A stretch of 64,000 bases of DNA, taken from NCBI RefSeq assembly GCF_003385235.1, contig NZ_PQIA01000017.1:1-64000 (forward strand), in the 5' to 3' direction. The translations under genes and the position numbers were made by a program. Below the pieces are notes generated by a model, which made no database searches, was not told where the DNA came from, and was given only the letters and a program-made list of their open reading frames with translations. Below, one piece after another: positions 47,047 through 56,827 of the stretch (the first letter of the stretch is position 1; each line of letters starts with the position of its first letter). The stretch comes from Amycolatopsis circi (GTDB taxonomy: Bacteria; Actinomycetota; Actinomycetes; Mycobacteriales; Pseudonocardiaceae).

Positions 47047-48111
47047 GTGGTCGCTGTGGCACAGCCGCGGTTCGGGGTGTGGGCGGTCGTCTACGGGTCG
47101 TGGGGCCCGTTCGATCATCCGGACGATCCGGTGGACGCGAGCTGGGAACGCAACCGGCGGCTGATCGTCGAGGCCGACCGGCTCGGCTTCGATTCGACGC
47201 TCATCGCGCAGCACGTGGTGAACCCGTTCGGCGACGAACTGGACCAGCTGGAGACCTGGACGTCCGCAGCGGCGCTCGCCGCGCTCACCGAGCGGATCGA
47301 GATCGTCGCGGCGATCAAGCCGTATCTCGTGCATCCGGTGGTACTGGCGAAGCAGGCGCTGCAGATCCAGGAGATCAGCGGCGGCCGGTTCGGGCTGAAT
47401 CTGGTGAACGCCTGGTACAAGCCGGAATTGGCGCGAGCCGGCATTCCGTTCGCCGAGCACGACGCGCGGTACGAGTACGGCCGCGAATGGATCAGCGTCG
47501 TGCGCGGGTTGCTGTCCGGCGAGCGGGTTTCGTTCGAGGGCAAGCATTTCCAGGTCGACGGATACCAGCTGCGTCCTGCTGGTTCGGCGCCGGCCGTGTA
47601 CGTCGGCGGCGAGTCGGACCCGGCGCGGGCGCTGGTGGCGGACAAGGCCGACGTGTGGTTCATCAACGGGCAGCCTCGGGAGAACGTCTCCCGGCTGATC
47701 GCGGACGTCGCTGCCCGCCCGCGCGTCGGCCCGCCAGTCCGATTTGGACTGTCCGCCTTCGTGGTGGCTCGCGAAACCGACGCCGAGGCGGAAGCGGAGC
47801 TGGCGGCGTTGTGGGAACTGGCCGAGGCGGGCAAGGCGCGCTGGGAGGCGCTGGTCGCGGACGCCGATCCGAAGGCGGTGATGTTTCAGACGTTCGCGAA
47901 GTACCCGCACATAGGCACGAACGGCGGCACCGCGGCCGGTCTGGTGGGCAGTTACGACACCGTGGCGCAGCGGATCCGCGAGTGGGCGGACCTGGGAATC
48001 GAGACGTTTATGCTGCAATTTCAGCCCTTCGAAGCGGAGATGCGCCGGTTCGCCGAGCACGTGCTCCCCCGCGTGCGCTTGACTTCAAGCAAACTTGAAC
48101 TTGCACGGTAG
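47047..48111 (+). CDS. SsuD-like LLM monooxygenase, right-arm copy
   Basis: Identical to 38594-39658. 354 residues from the GTG at 47047, which has GAGGAG seven bases before it. Flavin-dependent TIM barrel; operon with the following PPOX gene. Confidence 0.84.
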   Translation: MVAVAQPRFGVWAVVYGSWGPFDHPDDPVDASWERNRRLIVEADRLGFDSTLIAQHVVNPFGDELDQLETWTSAAALAALTERIEIVAAIKPYLVHPVVLAKQALQIQEISGGRFGLNLVNAWYKPELARAGIPFAEHDARYEYGREWISVVRGLLSGERVSFEGKHFQVDGYQLRPAGSAPAVYVGGESDPARALVADKADVWFINGQPRENVSRLIADVAARPRVGPPVRFGLSAFVVARETDAEAEAELAALWELAEAGKARWEALVADADPKAVMFQTFAKYPHIGTNGGTAAGLVGSYDTVAQRIREWADLGIETFMLQFQPFEAEMRRFAEHVLPRVRLTSSKLELAR

Positions 48112-48115
48112 GTGC

Positions 48116-48526
48116 ATGTTCACCGACGCAGAACTCAGCTACCTGGCCGGCCAGCCCCTCGCCCGGGTCGCCACCCAGCAGCCGAACGGAACCCTGCAGG
48201 TCAGCCCGGTCGCGTTCTCCTGGAATCCGGAAACACAGACGATCGACGTGACCGGGTACAACCTGACGAAGAGCCGGAAGTACCGCAACGTCGAGGCCAA
48301 CGGGCAGGTCGCCATCGTGATCGACGACCAGCCCTCGACGACGCCGATGCGCATCCGCTGCCTGGAGATCCGGGGCCGGGCGGAAGCCGTGCCGGACGCC
48401 TTCGCACCGGACGGCCACCTCGACGGCGCCGTCATCCGCATCCACCCGCAGCGCATCATTAGCATGGGCATCGACGACCCCGACCGCGAACCGCTCGAGG
48501 TGAAGCCGAACAACCGGAACGTGTGA
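48116..48526 (+). CDS. PPOX-class F420 oxidoreductase, right-arm copy
   Basis: Identical to 38179-38589. 136-residue split barrel, 4 bp after the LLM gene; converges on the mirrored membrane-protein gene. Confidence 0.85.
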   Translation: MFTDAELSYLAGQPLARVATQQPNGTLQVSPVAFSWNPETQTIDVTGYNLTKSRKYRNVEANGQVAIVIDDQPSTTPMRIRCLEIRGRAEAVPDAFAPDGHLDGAVIRIHPQRIISMGIDDPDREPLEVKPNNRNV

Positions 48527-48543
48527 AGACGCGCCAGTCCGCA

Positions 48544-48569
48544 GTCCCGCCCCTGCCCGGGGGAGGGAC
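48544..48569. terminator. Hairpin between convergent genes, right arm
   Basis: Mirror of 38136-38161, a GTCCC/GGGAC and CCCC/GGGG stem with one internal mismatch. Confidence 0.5.
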
Positions 48570-48603
48570 GGGGCTGCGCCTGGCTTCACCGGTCCGCTGA
48601 CTC

Positions 48604-49167
48604 TCAACGACGAGCACCCGCCACCGTGTAGGCCGCCGATCCCGCCACGAACAGCAACCCGGCCGTCCACCACGCCGCCGCGGCGTCTGCTGTCGCCATC
48701 GGCCAGGCCACGACGTCGTAGACCTTGCCGACGCCTTCCGGGACGAATGCCGCCGTCATCGCCCAGCCCATCGGCAGCGTCCAGCCGAACTGGCCGCCGA
48801 ACAGCGTGGCTGCCAACCCGGTCAGGCCGAGGAGCCCGGCCGCGTTGCGAAGGATCCAGCTCGCGCCCATCGGGAGATCGACAAGGCCTTGTGCCGCAAC
48901 CATTACGCCGCCTGCCACCGCACCGATCAGCAGGAGGTGCGTCAGACGCCGGGGCGGCCAGCGGAAGGAGGCCGTGCGGTCCAGGTCGAGATCCTGTCCG
49001 CTGAGGCCCACGCCTGCTACCGCGACTGCGGCACCGAGGGTGACTGTCGCGAAGAGCGTCGTCCAGTTGCTGCCCAGGAGCGGCGGAAGAACGACGGCAC
49101 AGAGCAACAATGCCGCCAACGACACTGCGAGGTGGCGCGAACGCGCGTACAGCGCTATCCATCGCAT
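48604..49167 (-). CDS. Membrane protein of the sigma/ABC operon, right-arm copy
   Basis: Identical to 37538-38101. 187 residues with about five membrane segments; last gene of the operon, coupled to the permease by one base. Confidence 0.78.
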   Translation of the reverse strand: MRWIALYARSRHLAVSLAALLLCAVVLPPLLGSNWTTLFATVTLGAAVAVAGVGLSGQDLDLDRTASFRWPPRRLTHLLLIGAVAGGVMVAAQGLVDLPMGASWILRNAAGLLGLTGLAATLFGGQFGWTLPMGWAMTAAFVPEGVGKVYDVVAWPMATADAAAAWWTAGLLFVAGSAAYTVAGARR

Positions 49168-50513
49168 CAGCGCGCACCTTCCATGAGAACCTTCAGCGGG
49201 TCACCGGTGCAGGTCAGTTCCAGTTGCCGCGCCGCGGCGACCCGGGCGGTCTGTTCCGCCGCCGGCACGGCCTTCAGCGCGGACCACGCCGGGTCCGTCC
49301 GGGTCTGCAGCGGAGGCTCGGTATACGAACGCGGCGGCGCGTACGAACCGACCAGCCACTGCGCCATTACCCAGCGCGCGGCATCCTCACGGTCGTTCTT
49401 CTCACCTGTGTAGGACGAGGCATGACAGGGCAGCGTCCCCGCACCGCTCAGCAGCGTCACGGTGAGGCTGTGGCCGCTTTTGTCGTACATCGCATAGGAG
49501 TCCCGCTGCATCAGGAGCCGGGACGGATCTCGAGGACTCACTTTGGTGTTGCCGAACGACACCGTCGATTCCTCGACCCGGCCCGGACGTTGCGGCAGTT
49601 TCTCCAGCAGCCGCATGGCTTCCTTGCCGGGGCCGGCCACAGTGGACAGCCAATCCTCGTGCAGCCGCGTGACGCACACCGGGCCGTCGCACACGAGGGC
49701 GGCGGCCGCCTTGTCGACGATGTAGTTGTTCTCCGCAGCGGCCGGGAACAACGGCAAGGCCACTGCCAGCCCTGCCGCCACCGGGAGCAACGCGAGCGCC
49801 TTGATCCGCGCCGAACTGGCGAGCAGCAACAGGAAGCCAGCCGCGGAGAGCCCCAGCAGCCAGCACAGCTGCCCGATCTGCACCCCTGGCGCTGGCACGT
49901 CGAACGGACCTCGCGGCACCAACTGCCCGATTCCGAGCAACGCGGCCGGATTCGGCACCCGGTCGGTCTCGCCCGACGCCTGCAGCACCAGTCCGCCGAC
50001 CAGTGCGACGACCGCGACCGCCGGCGCGGTGATCGGATACGGCAGCAGCCGCCCGAGCCCCAGTCCCAGCGCCACCCCGGCGACCACGGACAGCACGCCG
50101 AGCAGCAGTTGCGTCATCCACGCCGCGGTGAACATCCCGCCGTCAGCCACGACCTGCCCGACCCCGGCGGCGACAAGCACCAGGTAGCCGACCACCGCGG
50201 CGAGCCCGACCGCGGACGCGAGCGTCCTGGCCCGCTGTCCGGCGGGTCGTGGCGTGGATTGGAACAGTTCGCTGACGCCGGCGCGGGCGTCCCGCATGCC
50301 CTGGATCGCCGCGGCCCCGACGATGATCGGCCACAACAGCACCAGCAGATAGCGGGACCACCGGACCGCGGTCAGCCAGGTGGCGTCCCAGGCCGCGGAG
50401 CCGTGGCTCCACGGCCCAGGGGACAACAGCAGCAACCCCAGGCCTACCGCCAGGAACACGACGGGCACCCACGGGGCGACGGTGCGCCGGAGTTCGGTCC
50501 GGAACGCGCTCAT
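49167..50513 (-). CDS. ABC transporter membrane protein, right-arm copy
   Basis: Identical to 36192-37538. 448 residues: six membrane segments, then an extracytoplasmic Cys-containing domain. ATG at 50513 overlaps the ATPase stop by one base. Confidence 0.83.
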   Translation of the reverse strand: MSAFRTELRRTVAPWVPVVFLAVGLGLLLLSPGPWSHGSAAWDATWLTAVRWSRYLLVLLWPIIVGAAAIQGMRDARAGVSELFQSTPRPAGQRARTLASAVGLAAVVGYLVLVAAGVGQVVADGGMFTAAWMTQLLLGVLSVVAGVALGLGLGRLLPYPITAPAVAVVALVGGLVLQASGETDRVPNPAALLGIGQLVPRGPFDVPAPGVQIGQLCWLLGLSAAGFLLLLASSARIKALALLPVAAGLAVALPLFPAAAENNYIVDKAAAALVCDGPVCVTRLHEDWLSTVAGPGKEAMRLLEKLPQRPGRVEESTVSFGNTKVSPRDPSRLLMQRDSYAMYDKSGHSLTVTLLSGAGTLPCHASSYTGEKNDREDAARWVMAQWLVGSYAPPRSYTEPPLQTRTDPAWSALKAVPAAEQTARVAAARQLELTCTGDPLKVLMEGAR

Positions 50514-51316
50514 CACCAGGCTCCCTTCCCCTGCGCGTGGCCGAGCAGCGCCGAATAACCGCGCTCGATCGGACTGTCGCCGACGTCCGCCTCGCTGCCC
50601 GCCGCGGCCAGATCCGCAGGCGTGCCTTGGAAAACCAGCTTCCCGGCGGCGAACAGGACGACGTCCGAGCACGCTGCGGCGACGTCTTCGACCAGGTGAG
50701 TAGAGACGACGACGCACGCGTCCCGGCCGATCTCCTGCAGCAGCTCCCGGAACCGCAGGCGTTGTGCGGGATCGAGCCCGGCGGTGGGTTCGTCGAGCAG
50801 CAGGAGCACTGGGTCGTTCACTATCGCCTGTGCGATGCCGACGCGGCGGACCATGCCGCCGGACAAGGTCTTCATTTTGTCCTCGGCACGCTCGGCGAGA
50901 CCGACCCGTTCGATCGCGCGCTGCACCGCGCCCGGCACCTCCTGTTTCGGCATTTCCTTGAGCCACGCCAGGTATTCGACGAACTCGCGGACGGTGAACC
51001 GCTTGTAGTACCCGAAGTTCTGCGGCAGATAGCCGATCCGGCGGCGCAGGGTGCGCTGGTCGAAACGCCCCCCGATCGGCTCTCCGAGCAGCGCCAGCTT
51101 GCCTTCGGTCGGCCGCAGGACCGTGGCCAACGTGCGGATCAACGTGGTTTTGCCCGCGCCGTTCGGCCCGAGCAGGCCGTGCACCCCCGTGCCGAGCGCG
51201 AGGTCGAGGCCGTCGACCGCCATGCGCTTGCGGCCGACCCGCACTTTCAGTCCCTGTGCCTGGATTTCCCAGGCGTAGGTCGCCGGAGCGACCTCGGCGG
51301 CTTCCACAGCCCGCAT
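50513..51316 (-). CDS. ABC transporter ATPase, right-arm copy
   Basis: Identical to 35389-36192. 267 residues with Walker A GPNGAGKTT, LSGGM, LLLLDEP and STH; partner of the adjoining permease. Confidence 0.9.
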   Translation of the reverse strand: MRAVEAAEVAPATYAWEIQAQGLKVRVGRKRMAVDGLDLALGTGVHGLLGPNGAGKTTLIRTLATVLRPTEGKLALLGEPIGGRFDQRTLRRRIGYLPQNFGYYKRFTVREFVEYLAWLKEMPKQEVPGAVQRAIERVGLAERAEDKMKTLSGGMVRRVGIAQAIVNDPVLLLLDEPTAGLDPAQRLRFRELLQEIGRDACVVVSTHLVEDVAAACSDVVLFAAGKLVFQGTPADLAAAGSEADVGDSPIERGYSALLGHAQGKGAW

Positions 51317-51337
51317 CGGTGTCCCCTCTCGTTTCCG

Positions 51338-52126
51338 TCAGTGATGCGCAGCAAGCTGCGTGAAAGTGTTCCGGCGAAGCACTACGAAGACAGCCGCGAC
51401 GACAGCGGCCGCGAGCCAGCCCGGCCAGGTGGCGGCCTCCAGCAGTGCTGAGCCCCCGAACGCGACGCTCGGCACCACCAGCGCACCGAGCCACAGCCCG
51501 ATCAGGATCGACGCCGCCCAGGCGACGCCGATGAACGTGCCGAGCGCGAGCGTCCCCGTGGTGAACGCGAGGCTCGGCAGCAGCCCGAACCCCATCCGCG
51601 CGCCGATCAGCCAGCCTGCGACGAGCAACACCGCCAGCACTGGCACCACGACCGCGGTAGTCCGCCGCAGGATCAGCTCCAGCCCGGCGCGCGGGGTGGC
51701 CGCGGTGAGTTCGTACGACGGGTCCAGCCCGCCTGACCACGCCGCCGCCACCCCGAAGACCGGCAGCACGGGGGAAAGCAACTGCACGAACGACAGCCCG
51801 TCGGGGAGCGACCGGTCGAGGTAGACCGACAGCGCGCCGACTATGAGGACCATCAGCAGCCACGGGACCATGACCGGGGTCGCCCAGCAACGCAGCCATC
51901 CCGCGACCCGGCGCGGCATCGGCTGCGGCGCGCGGGCGAGGTCCGGCTCCAGCCCGGCCCAGACGACGTCGAGCAGACCGGACACCTCGGCGGTGGACGC
52001 GCCGGCGAGCCGCGCCCGGCATTGCGCGCACTTCTCCAGGTGCCCTTCGAACGCCCATGCCTCGTCCCCCGGCAGTTCGCGACCGGCGACGTAGCCGGCG
52101 AGCATCCGGTCGGATACGTGGTTCAT
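51338..52126 (-). CDS. Zinc-finger anti-sigma membrane protein, right-arm copy
   Basis: Identical to 34579-35367. zf-HC2 motif HLEKCAQC, then membrane segments; ATG at 52126 follows AAGGAGG. Confidence 0.86.
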   Translation of the reverse strand: MNHVSDRMLAGYVAGRELPGDEAWAFEGHLEKCAQCRARLAGASTAEVSGLLDVVWAGLEPDLARAPQPMPRRVAGWLRCWATPVMVPWLLMVLIVGALSVYLDRSLPDGLSFVQLLSPVLPVFGVAAAWSGGLDPSYELTAATPRAGLELILRRTTAVVVPVLAVLLVAGWLIGARMGFGLLPSLAFTTGTLALGTFIGVAWAASILIGLWLGALVVPSVAFGGSALLEAATWPGWLAAAVVAAVFVVLRRNTFTQLAAHH

Positions 52127-52155
52127 GGCTTGACCTCCTTCGGCCAGTCCTGGTT

Positions 52156-52719
52156 TCACGACAGCGCCTCCCGCATCGCGATCCGGGCGCGGCGGGCCCG
52201 GGTTTTGACCGTTCCTTCTGGCAGGCCCAGCAGGATCGCGGTCTCGCGGACCGACAATCCGTCGAGCACCATGGCCTGCAGGACCGCGCGCAGTTCCGGC
52301 GCGAGACTGCGCAGGGCGTCCCCCACCGAATCGCCGACCGTGCCGGCCAGCGCCTCCTCTTCGGCGGCCGGTGCGGACAGCGCCTCCTGCGCCGCGGGAG
52401 GCGGATTCGCGTGGTGCGCACGCCGCCGGAACGCGTCGATGAGCCGGCGCACCGCGATCGTCCAGACCCAGCCCACGGCAGAGCCGCCGGCGACGACGCC
52501 CGCGAACGAACCCGCGGCACGCCACACGGCGAGGTAGGTCTCCTGCATCACCTCCGAGACGATCTGGTCGTCGGAACAGCGGTGCCGCAGGCGAATCGCG
52601 AGCCACGGCGACGTGCGGCGGTAAAGCTCTTCGAACGCCGCAAGGTCACCGCGAGCAATGCGCCGGAGGAGGTGTTCCTCGTCCGGCTCCCTGGGTGGCT
52701 TGTGCTTCACACCCGGCAA
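52156..52719 (-). CDS. ECF sigma factor, right-arm copy
   Basis: Identical to 33986-34549. 187 residues, sigma regions 2 and 4, TTG start at 52719 behind GGAGG. Heads the mirrored sigma/anti-sigma/ABC operon. Confidence 0.9.
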   Translation of the reverse strand: MPGVKHKPPREPDEEHLLRRIARGDLAAFEELYRRTSPWLAIRLRHRCSDDQIVSEVMQETYLAVWRAAGSFAGVVAGGSAVGWVWTIAVRRLIDAFRRRAHHANPPPAAQEALSAPAAEEEALAGTVGDSVGDALRSLAPELRAVLQAMVLDGLSVRETAILLGLPEGTVKTRARRARIAMREALS

Positions 52720-53279
52720 GACGCCACCTCCGCGCTTCCGGTTCTCGAAAATGAGTGATCTAGGTCACAGTTGATGTTGAGGTGCTTCGCTTGGCGAGGC
52801 AATCGTGCCCGGGAGCAGGCGGAGGCGTGGGTGGACGGGAGGGGGCTCCGTCTTTCGGGTGAGGGCGGCCGGTCCGGCTGAGAGCGGGAAGGCGAGGTGG
52901 CGCATGGGCGCGCGACCACGGCGAACAGAGCTGGCGAGCGGAGGCTCAGGCGGCGGTGCGGCTGGAGCGGGAAGCGCGGATGGCCCCGAGAGCGGACAAG
53001 CATCGGCGCAAGGAATGCAGGCGGCTAGGGCACCGGGCTGAACGGCCGAGGAGCTGGCAGTGCCCGGCCGGGACTCGTGAGTGTCTATGCCGGTTAGAAC
53101 CGGCATAGACACTCACGAGAACCCAGCCAACCCGCTGAAGCGCAGTGGCCCCGCCCAATCGCACTCGCGGACGACGGGCAACGAGCGCACCTGGCCCACG
53201 AAGGCAAGCGGCGAACGAGAGTCCTGCAGGGCGGGCCAAAGACCCTGCGCAGGCAGCGGAAACCCCGGCAGTACACCAG
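52720..53279. other. Intergenic DNA before the sigma operon, right arm
   Basis: Mirror of 33426-33985. Only the palindrome at 53074-53119 is recognisable; no gene is supported. Confidence 0.5.
53074..53119. repeat. Palindromic intergenic repeat, right arm
   Basis: Mirror of 33586-33631: 22-bp stem with outer CTCGTGAGTG and inner CCGGTT arms; on this strand the 2-nt loop reads AG. Confidence 0.83.
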
Positions 53280-53551
53280 AGAGACTCAGGCGGAGGGGCA
53301 GAAATTCCGCCTGAACTCTCTGCCCGGGCGTCGCAGACACCTATGCACCCACCAAACCGGCTCGGGCGAGAGGTCAGAACTTCCGCCAGCTCTCAGCCCC
53401 GAACGTCACGGGCATCCATGCAACCCACCAAAACCGGCTCAGGCGGAAGGCCGGAATTCCCGCCAGCTCTCAGCCCCGGTCGTCACAGAAACCCCAGCAT
53501 CACGACAACCCAGCTCAAGCCGAGGGCCAGAACTTCCGCCAGCCCTCAGCC
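53280..53551 (-). repeat. Tandem degenerate copies of the mazG 3' end, right arm
   Basis: Mirror of 33154-33425: four units stepping 74-77 bp, the one nearest mazG being its real C-terminus. Confidence 0.73.
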
Positions 53552-54429
53552 TCCAACGTCGCCGGTTCCACCCCGGCCTTCCGGGCCGCCGTCTCCGCCG
53601 CGCGGACGTCCAGTGCGAACTGTTTCGCAACCGCACGCAGTTCGCCCTCCGGGTCCAATCCGCCCCGGCGCGCGGTTGCCGCGGTCCGGAACAGTTGGGC
53701 GGGGGCGGAGGAGTCCTGCGGGAACAGGTCCAGCGGAATCCCGGCTCGACCACTGCGCTGGCCCAGTTTCCCCGCCAGCGCGACGGCGGGCTGCCCCAGC
53801 GCGACACCGTCCACAATGGACTTACGCTGCTTCTCGGCCTGCTTCAGCTCTTCCCACTTCAGCTCCTGGTGTTCGGCCGTGGCAATGCGGGCCGCGTCGG
53901 CGAAGACGTTGGGGTGGCGGCTTACCAGTTTGTCCACCAGGTCGCTGGCCACGTCGTCGATGGTGAAGGGGGCTCGGCCGTGTTCGGCGGCTACGCGGGC
54001 GTGAAACAGGACCTGCAGCAGGACGTCGCCTAGTTCCTCGCGCAACGCCGCGCGGTCGTTGTCCTCGATGGCTTCCAGCAGTTCGTACGCTTCCTCGACC
54101 AGGTACTGCCGCAGGGATTCGTGCGTCTGCCGGGCGTCCCATGGGCAGCCGCCCGGGGAGCGCAGGCGGTCCATGACCTCGACCGCTTCGACCAGCGGCG
54201 GCACGGGCGTTTCGATCAGCTGCGCGCCGTCAGCGAGCATCGCGGCCGCGGTCGGTTCGGCGGGGGAAGCGGCGAGCAGCACGATGTCCGCGAAGGACTG
54301 GCCTACCGGCGGGACACCGAGCTGCGCGGCGTCGACGTCGGTCGCGGCGTACACGGCAGCGGTGCGCAGAAGTGGCAAGGCGGCCGCAGGGAGGGTCGCT
54401 CCCCGGACCAGGACTACGGTGCCGGTCAC
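53515..54429 (-). CDS. mazG: MazG pyrophosphohydrolase, right-arm copy
   Basis: Identical to 32276-33190. 304 residues with VEEAYELLEA and REELGDVLLQ metal-binding helices; GTG overlaps the lipoprotein stop. Confidence 0.92.
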   Translation of the reverse strand: MTGTVVLVRGATLPAAALPLLRTAAVYAATDVDAAQLGVPPVGQSFADIVLLAASPAEPTAAAMLADGAQLIETPVPPLVEAVEVMDRLRSPGGCPWDARQTHESLRQYLVEEAYELLEAIEDNDRAALREELGDVLLQVLFHARVAAEHGRAPFTIDDVASDLVDKLVSRHPNVFADAARIATAEHQELKWEELKQAEKQRKSIVDGVALGQPAVALAGKLGQRSGRAGIPLDLFPQDSSAPAQLFRTAATARRGGLDPEGELRAVAKQFALDVRAAETAARKAGVEPATLEAEGWRKFWPSA

Positions 54430-55436
54430 TGCTGCGCCGGAGCACCGCCGCGCAACGGCACGGCCACGCCCGTGACCTCGGCCGCGCTGGGGGCGAGGTT
54501 CATGCCGACCGGGTCCCACACGCCGTAGCGCGGGTTGATTTTGAAGTCCACGTTGCCAACATACGGCTGGAGCATCCGCACGCCGATCGCACCCAGCTGG
54601 GCCGCGGTCGGCTGCTGGACCTGGTCGGTGGCGACCTTCGCGTCCGTCGTCCGCTTCCGCACCACGGCGGTGACCCACCAGGTCGGCGCGCTCGCCGGGT
54701 TCGGCTGGAACGCGATGGCGGTGTTCGCGGGAACGCCGAACAGCACGGTCGCGGCGTCCTGCGGCGACGAGAGCGCGGGAGCTTGCTGGCCGACGTTGCC
54801 CTGCGCGCCGCCGCGGATGTCGGCCTGGATCGCGCCCGGGTTGGCCGCGTACTCCTCGGCCTTGGCGATGGCCTGGCTGCGCGCGGCCTTCGGGTCGATC
54901 GACGGGGCCTGGCTCTCCGAGGTCGGCGCGCCGATGCTGGTGTAGTCGAAGTTCACCGACAGCGTCGGCAGGTACTTCAGCGCGATCCTCTGCTGCAAGT
55001 ACTGGTCGGTCACGGCCTCGCGGTGATCGCGCAGCAGCCAGACGAGCTGGGTGACAGCCGCGGACTGATCTTGCGTGACGGACTCGGGCACCGGCGACGC
55101 GAGCGGATCTTGTTGCATGGCCTCGCTGACGGTGTTCTCGTCGACCGAGATGCCTTCCTTCTGCGCGGCCTTCACGACGACCTCGTGCAGCAGCGACTGC
55201 CGGACGATCTCGCGCCCGACGAGGTCGAGCTGGTGCCGCCCGGCGAGCTGCCGGGCGTACGGCTGCTCCTGCACGGCGCGGTCGAGCAGCGCCTGAACCT
55301 GGTCGATGGTGGTGACCTGACCGTCGACGACCGCGGCGGTGCCCACCTGACTAGGGCCGGTACCGCATCCGGCGAGGAGGAGAGTTCCGGCGAGAACGGC
55401 GCCCAGCGCACGACGGCGCCCCATGATCCGCATCAC
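54426..55436 (-). CDS. SurA-like lipoprotein, right-arm copy
   Basis: Identical to 31269-32279. 336 residues, lipobox LAGC (Cys24), SurA-type N-domain; upstream partner of mazG. Confidence 0.81.
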   Translation of the reverse strand: MMRIMGRRRALGAVLAGTLLLAGCGTGPSQVGTAAVVDGQVTTIDQVQALLDRAVQEQPYARQLAGRHQLDLVGREIVRQSLLHEVVVKAAQKEGISVDENTVSEAMQQDPLASPVPESVTQDQSAAVTQLVWLLRDHREAVTDQYLQQRIALKYLPTLSVNFDYTSIGAPTSESQAPSIDPKAARSQAIAKAEEYAANPGAIQADIRGGAQGNVGQQAPALSSPQDAATVLFGVPANTAIAFQPNPASAPTWWVTAVVRKRTTDAKVATDQVQQPTAAQLGAIGVRMLQPYVGNVDFKINPRYGVWDPVGMNLAPSAAEVTGVAVPLRGGAPAQQ

Positions 55437-55505
55437 AGGCCCTACCCTCTCACATGGCCTCGAAACACAACACCATCGAGGCATTCAGCGGGCTATTGTC
55501 GACAT

Positions 55506-55919
55506 ATGGACTCTTGGTTGTCGATCGAAGTCCTCGACGGGGCCTTCGCGGCGAGCGCGTGGCAACGCGCTCACGGCGACCGGCTGACCGAGGCCGCGCT
55601 GACCAACGGCGCCGAGCAATGGACGTGGCACGTCCACCGCTGGGGCGTCACGCTGGAGATCGAGTTTTCCTCGGAGGAGAAACGGGGTCGCTTCCGGCTC
55701 CTGCCCGCGGTGACCGCCGCTCTCGACGCGGTGCCGGATCCGGAGCGCGGGCTGCTCGTGTACCCGGGTCGCGGCGGGGGTTCGGGAGCCCGGGTGCCGC
55801 GGCGTCCCCGGCCGTTGCCGATGTCCGGCTGCGGTGCGCTGCCGACGCCGCAGGAGGAAGTGTCGTTGCGGCTGGCCACCGCGCAACCGCCGGGGTTCGA
55901 GGTCTTCGCGGCGAGATGA
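55506..55919 (+). CDS. Conserved hypothetical protein, right-arm copy
   Basis: Identical to 30786-31199. 137 residues, Trp-rich N-half and a basic Gly/Pro linker; no family recognised. Confidence 0.62.
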   Translation: MDSWLSIEVLDGAFAASAWQRAHGDRLTEAALTNGAEQWTWHVHRWGVTLEIEFSSEEKRGRFRLLPAVTAALDAVPDPERGLLVYPGRGGGSGARVPRRPRPLPMSGCGALPTPQEEVSLRLATAQPPGFEVFAAR

Positions 55920-55925
55920 AAGCGA

Positions 55926-56717
55926 TCACCGGAACGCGGCGACGTTCTCCATCGCCCACTGGCGGAAAGTGCGGCCAGGACGACCGGTGATCCGTTCGAC
56001 GCTCCGGTCGGACTCGCCAGGCAATTGCGCCCAATAGTCCAAGATCGCCTCGGCCAACGGCGCGGGCAACTGCTGGACCGCTTCACGCCGGGTCGGCTCG
56101 CGCAGTTCGATTTCCTTGCCGAGCACCTCCGCCAAGATCTTTGCCTGGTCCCGGAAACTGAGCACCTCCGGCCCGCCCAGGCTGATCGTCTCGCCGTTCA
56201 ACGCGTCGGTGGACAGCGCCAGTTCGGCGACGTCGGCGATGTCCTCGGGGTGGATGACGTCGAGCCGGGCGTCCGGGTACGCCTGGCCGACCGGCTGACC
56301 GGCGCGGACGGATTCGGCCCACCCCAGCGTCATCGTGGCGAACCCGCCGGGTCGCAGCACGGTCGAGGTCAGCGGTGTGGCCAGGAGGGCCTGTTCGACC
56401 AGAAAGTGGTGGCGGGCCAAAGCATTGTGCTCGGCATCGGGCGAGGTCACCGAGTCCGAGGACAGCAGGACAATCCGCTGTACTCCGGCCGAAACCGCGG
56501 CGTCCAGCAGTTCCTCGATGCCGGTCGGCTCGGCGTAGAGGAACACGGCGGTGATCCCGGCCAGCGCGGGAGCGAACGTCGCCGGCTTGGCGAGATCCAG
56601 CTCGACGGCCGGGAAACCGAGCTGCTGCGGGGCGCGGCTGGCCGCTCGAACGTCGGTCAGCCGGCGCAGCAGGCTCGCACCGATACCGCCGCGAGCGCCG
56701 GTGATCAAGATCGTCAA
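55926..56717 (-). CDS. NmrA-like reductase, right-arm copy
   Basis: Identical to 29988-30779. 263 residues, cofactor loop TGARGGIGASLL, TTG start at 56717; divergent from LysR. Confidence 0.85.
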   Translation of the reverse strand: MTILITGARGGIGASLLRRLTDVRAASRAPQQLGFPAVELDLAKPATFAPALAGITAVFLYAEPTGIEELLDAAVSAGVQRIVLLSSDSVTSPDAEHNALARHHFLVEQALLATPLTSTVLRPGGFATMTLGWAESVRAGQPVGQAYPDARLDVIHPEDIADVAELALSTDALNGETISLGGPEVLSFRDQAKILAEVLGKEIELREPTRREAVQQLPAPLAEAILDYWAQLPGESDRSVERITGRPGRTFRQWAMENVAAFR

Positions 56718-56769
56718 GGGGTACCTCCGCAGGGGATTCGGTTCTGGGGACCACCTTTCCCGCGCCGAC

Positions 56770-56809
56770 TGATCGAGTCCAACAAAGATTACTGGTCACA
56801 TTGATCGAG
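56770..56809. promoter_or_regulatory. Repeat in the LysR/NmrA promoter, right arm
   Basis: Mirror of 29896-29935; the 8-bp motif (TGATCGAG on this strand) occurs twice, 32 bp apart. Confidence 0.3.
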
Positions 56810-56827
56810 CAGTGCTATGAATCCGGC